This document shows, piece by piece, positions 5,031 through 7,112 of a DNA stretch of 7,112 nt (position 1 is its first letter; every line of letters begins with the position of its first letter). Both the position numbers and the translations under genes were made by a program. A model generated the notes under the pieces. The model worked only from the letters and a program-made list of their open reading frames with translations. It made no database searches and was not told the DNA's origin. Where the stretch lies: assembly GCA_900545035.1 (NCBI GenBank), contig UQXM01000095.1, forward strand, positions 1-7,112, written 5' to 3'. The stretch comes from an uncultured Fusobacterium sp. (lineage in GTDB: Bacteria; Fusobacteriota; Fusobacteriia; Fusobacteriales; Fusobacteriaceae).

Positions 5031-7112
5031 TTATTTTTTCTTTGTTTTTGTATTTGTTTTTTCTTTCGGTTCTATAATATTTCCCTCTGCATCAATTTTT
5101 TTAATATTTCTGCATTCAGGATATCCTGTACAAGCTAAAAATCTTCCCCATCTTCCTCTTCCGATTTTAAATGGTCTACCACATTTTTCACATACTCCTG
5201 CTTTGGCAAGAATTTTATTTTCTTCATTTTTTATAGCTGTTATTCTGTCATTTAAAAGAACAACCCCGTCTTTTTCTTCCACTGCTCCTTGAGCCAGAAG
5301 TTTTCTTATTTCTGAAGAAAGAGGCTCTCTAATATTATCCTCTGTATAATTTTCACTTTCAAGATAGCTTCCGAATCTTCCAAATTTAAGAAGCATAACA
5401 GCTCCGGCAGGAGTTTTCATATCTGTCGGTTTTCCTTTTTTAGCCTCTATTTTTTCTTTAAGAATATCATTTACAAAAATTTTCCCATTTTGGATATCTT
5501 CCATTGGAATATCAATTCCTTTAAGAGAGAATTTTTCTTTACACTCTTCATTTTCACAGGCTAAATATCTTCCGAATCTTCCGTTTTTTAATATCATATA
5601 TCCTGCTCCGCAAGGACATTTCACATCAGATATAACTATTTTGTTTTCATCTTTTTCTACAACAGCTTTGTATTTCTCTATATTTTTTGAAAGTCCTGAA
5701 TAGAAATTTTCAAGAATTTTCTGCCAATTTTCTTTTCCCTCTGCTATTTCATCAAGTTTATTTTCAAGGTCAGCAGTAAATTTTTCATTCATTATATCTT
5801 TGAAATTTTCATTCAATACATATTTAACTTCATATCCAAGCTCTGTCGGAACAAAACTTTTTCCTTTAAGTGAAACATACTCTCTTTTTTTCAGAGTATC
5901 TATGATTGTTGCATAAGTGGAAGGTCTTCCTATTCCGTCTGCTTCCAGTTTCTTTATCAATGAAGATTCTGTAAGTCTTGCAGGCGGTTTTGTAAAATCT
6001 TCTTTGATTGTAAGCTCTTTTAAAAGAATATTATCTCCTGTCTGAATATCAGGGAAATCTCCCAAAGGAATTTCGTCTTCATCTTTAAATATTTTATAAT
6101 ATCCGTCAAAAGTTATTTTGTTTAAAACTCCTCTGAACTGGACATTATCTTTTTCACATATCAGTTCAAACTGGTCATATTTCATAGGAGCAAGCTGTGA
6201 TATTAAAAATCTCTCCCATATTAATGTATACAGTTTCAATTGATCCTTATCAAGATATTTCTGTAAATCTTCAGGTCTGTAATTTATATCGGTAGGTCTG
6301 ATACCCTCATGGGCGTCCTGTACATTTTCCTGTTTTTTTTCTGTTTTCTTAGGATTTTCTTTTCCCAGATATTCTTTTCCGAAATTTTTAAGAATATAGT
6401 CTTTTGCCATCTCTTTTGCTTCTTCGGAAATTCTCGTAGAGTCAGTTCTCATATAAGTAATAAGTCCTTTATGAGTTCCCTCTATATTTATTCCCTCATA
6501 CAGTCCCTGAGCAACTCTCATTGTTTTTGAAGCTCCAAATCCTAAATAAGATGAAGCCAGCTGCTGAAGCGTACTTGTTTTCAAAGGAAGAGGAGGATTT
6601 TTTACTTTTTTGTTTACTTTTGCACTTTCCACAAGGAAATCCTCTTTCTCAAGAGCCTTTATTCTTTTTACAGTTTCTTCATCTTTCAATTTGTCAATTT
6701 TCTTTCCGTCAACTTTATATAAAAGAAGTTCAATCTTACTGCCGAATTTTCCTTTTATATCCCAAAATTTTTCAGGAACAAAATTTTTAATGGTATCTTC
6801 AAGTTCGCAGATAAGTTTTAATGCAACTGACTGAACTCTTCCCGCACTTGTATTTGAAGAAATTGTTTTCCATAAAAGCGGACTTATTCCATATCCCACA
6901 AGTCTGTCTAAAATTCTTCTTGCCTGCTGAGCATTTACTTTGTTTATATCTATTTTTCTTGGATGTTTTATCGCTTCTCTTATGGCAGATGAAGTAATTT
7001 CGTTAAATTCTATTCTGTTATTTTCCTCTTCATCAAGCTTTAATGTGTGAGCTATATGCCATGCTATTGCTTCTCCCTCTCTGTCCGGGTCGGAAGCCAG
7101 ATACACTTTATC
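5031..7112 (-). CDS. topA: DNA topoisomerase I (type IA), 5'-truncated by the window edge
   Basis: The visible 693 residues are the C-terminal part of the enzyme that relaxes negative supercoils by cutting one DNA strand. The frame is open to position 7112. The GTG at 7106-7104 is an internal valine just before the Toprim motif, not the start; roughly the first 100 residues are missing. Counting from the first visible codon (7112-7110), DPDREG (8-13) holds the metal-binding acidic residues, SAGRVQSVAL (90-99) follows, and GLITYMRTDSTR (216-227) contains the catalytic tyrosine Y220. GIGRPSTYATI (393-403) belongs to the DNA-gate region. The C-terminus has zinc-ribbon repeats: C499/C501/C519/C524, then a repeat without cysteines (about 567-589), then C641/C644/C661/C667, and a lysine-rich tail suited to DNA contact. 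The gene ends at a strong intrinsic terminator. Identity is certain. Confidence 0.97.
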   Translation of the reverse strand, partial: DKVYLASDPDREGEAIAWHIAHTLKLDEEENNRIEFNEITSSAIREAIKHPRKIDINKVNAQQARRILDRLVGYGISPLLWKTISSNTSAGRVQSVALKLICELEDTIKNFVPEKFWDIKGKFGSKIELLLYKVDGKKIDKLKDEETVKRIKALEKEDFLVESAKVNKKVKNPPLPLKTSTLQQLASSYLGFGASKTMRVAQGLYEGINIEGTHKGLITYMRTDSTRISEEAKEMAKDYILKNFGKEYLGKENPKKTEKKQENVQDAHEGIRPTDINYRPEDLQKYLDKDQLKLYTLIWERFLISQLAPMKYDQFELICEKDNVQFRGVLNKITFDGYYKIFKDEDEIPLGDFPDIQTGDNILLKELTIKEDFTKPPARLTESSLIKKLEADGIGRPSTYATIIDTLKKREYVSLKGKSFVPTELGYEVKYVLNENFKDIMNEKFTADLENKLDEIAEGKENWQKILENFYSGLSKNIEKYKAVVEKDENKIVISDVKCPCGAGYMILKNGRFGRYLACENEECKEKFSLKGIDIPMEDIQNGKIFVNDILKEKIEAKKGKPTDMKTPAGAVMLLKFGRFGSYLESENYTEDNIREPLSSEIRKLLAQGAVEEKDGVVLLNDRITAIKNEENKILAKAGVCEKCGRPFKIGRGRWGRFLACTGYPECRNIKKIDAEGNIIEPKEKTNTKTKKK

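Noticed and set aside
7104..7106. GTG as a possible start codon of a 691-residue protein
   Set aside because: It lies directly before the Toprim DPDREG motif and the frame stays open to the window edge, so it is an internal valine of a truncated topA.

Overview
The window is AT-rich bacterial DNA in which every supported gene lies on the minus strand, so transcription runs from position 7112 towards 1. Several features suggest a Fusobacteriota genome, possibly Leptotrichiaceae: low G+C with A/T-ending codons, strong AGGAGG-type ribosome-binding sites, a cleavable (non-lipoprotein) signal peptide on a binding protein as in a two-membrane cell, and an amino-acid-fermentation gene set. This placement is inferred from style and protein character, not from a database match, and the genus is uncertain.

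In transcription order the layout is as follows. (1) 7112-5031: the 3' part of topA, DNA topoisomerase I, cut at the window edge inside the Toprim domain and closed by a strong intrinsic terminator at 4974-5017. (2) 4740-2347: a two-gene unit with a recognisable sigma-70-type promoter (4817-4845), encoding a serine-dependent glutaminase (glsA) and an AGCS-family sodium:amino-acid symporter, probably a glutamine importer that feeds it. (3) 2331-7: a sulfur-amino-acid unit with a consensus promoter (TTGACA-17-TATAAT), a SAM-I-type riboswitch with an intrinsic terminator, metQ (methionine-binding protein) and metY (O-acetylhomoserine sulfhydrylase). The last unit joins methionine uptake to methionine or homocysteine synthesis by direct sulfhydrylation, under SAM control.

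Most of the window is housekeeping and ordinary metabolism, and I see no undescribed defence, mobile or biosynthetic system. The signals most worth checking are: the unusual SAM riboswitch, whose GATGG strand occurs twice and whose P4 helix can only be drawn by dismantling the terminator; a MetQ whose mature chain contains no sulfur atoms and no lipid-anchor cysteine; and a perfect palindrome lying over the -35 box of the met promoter.
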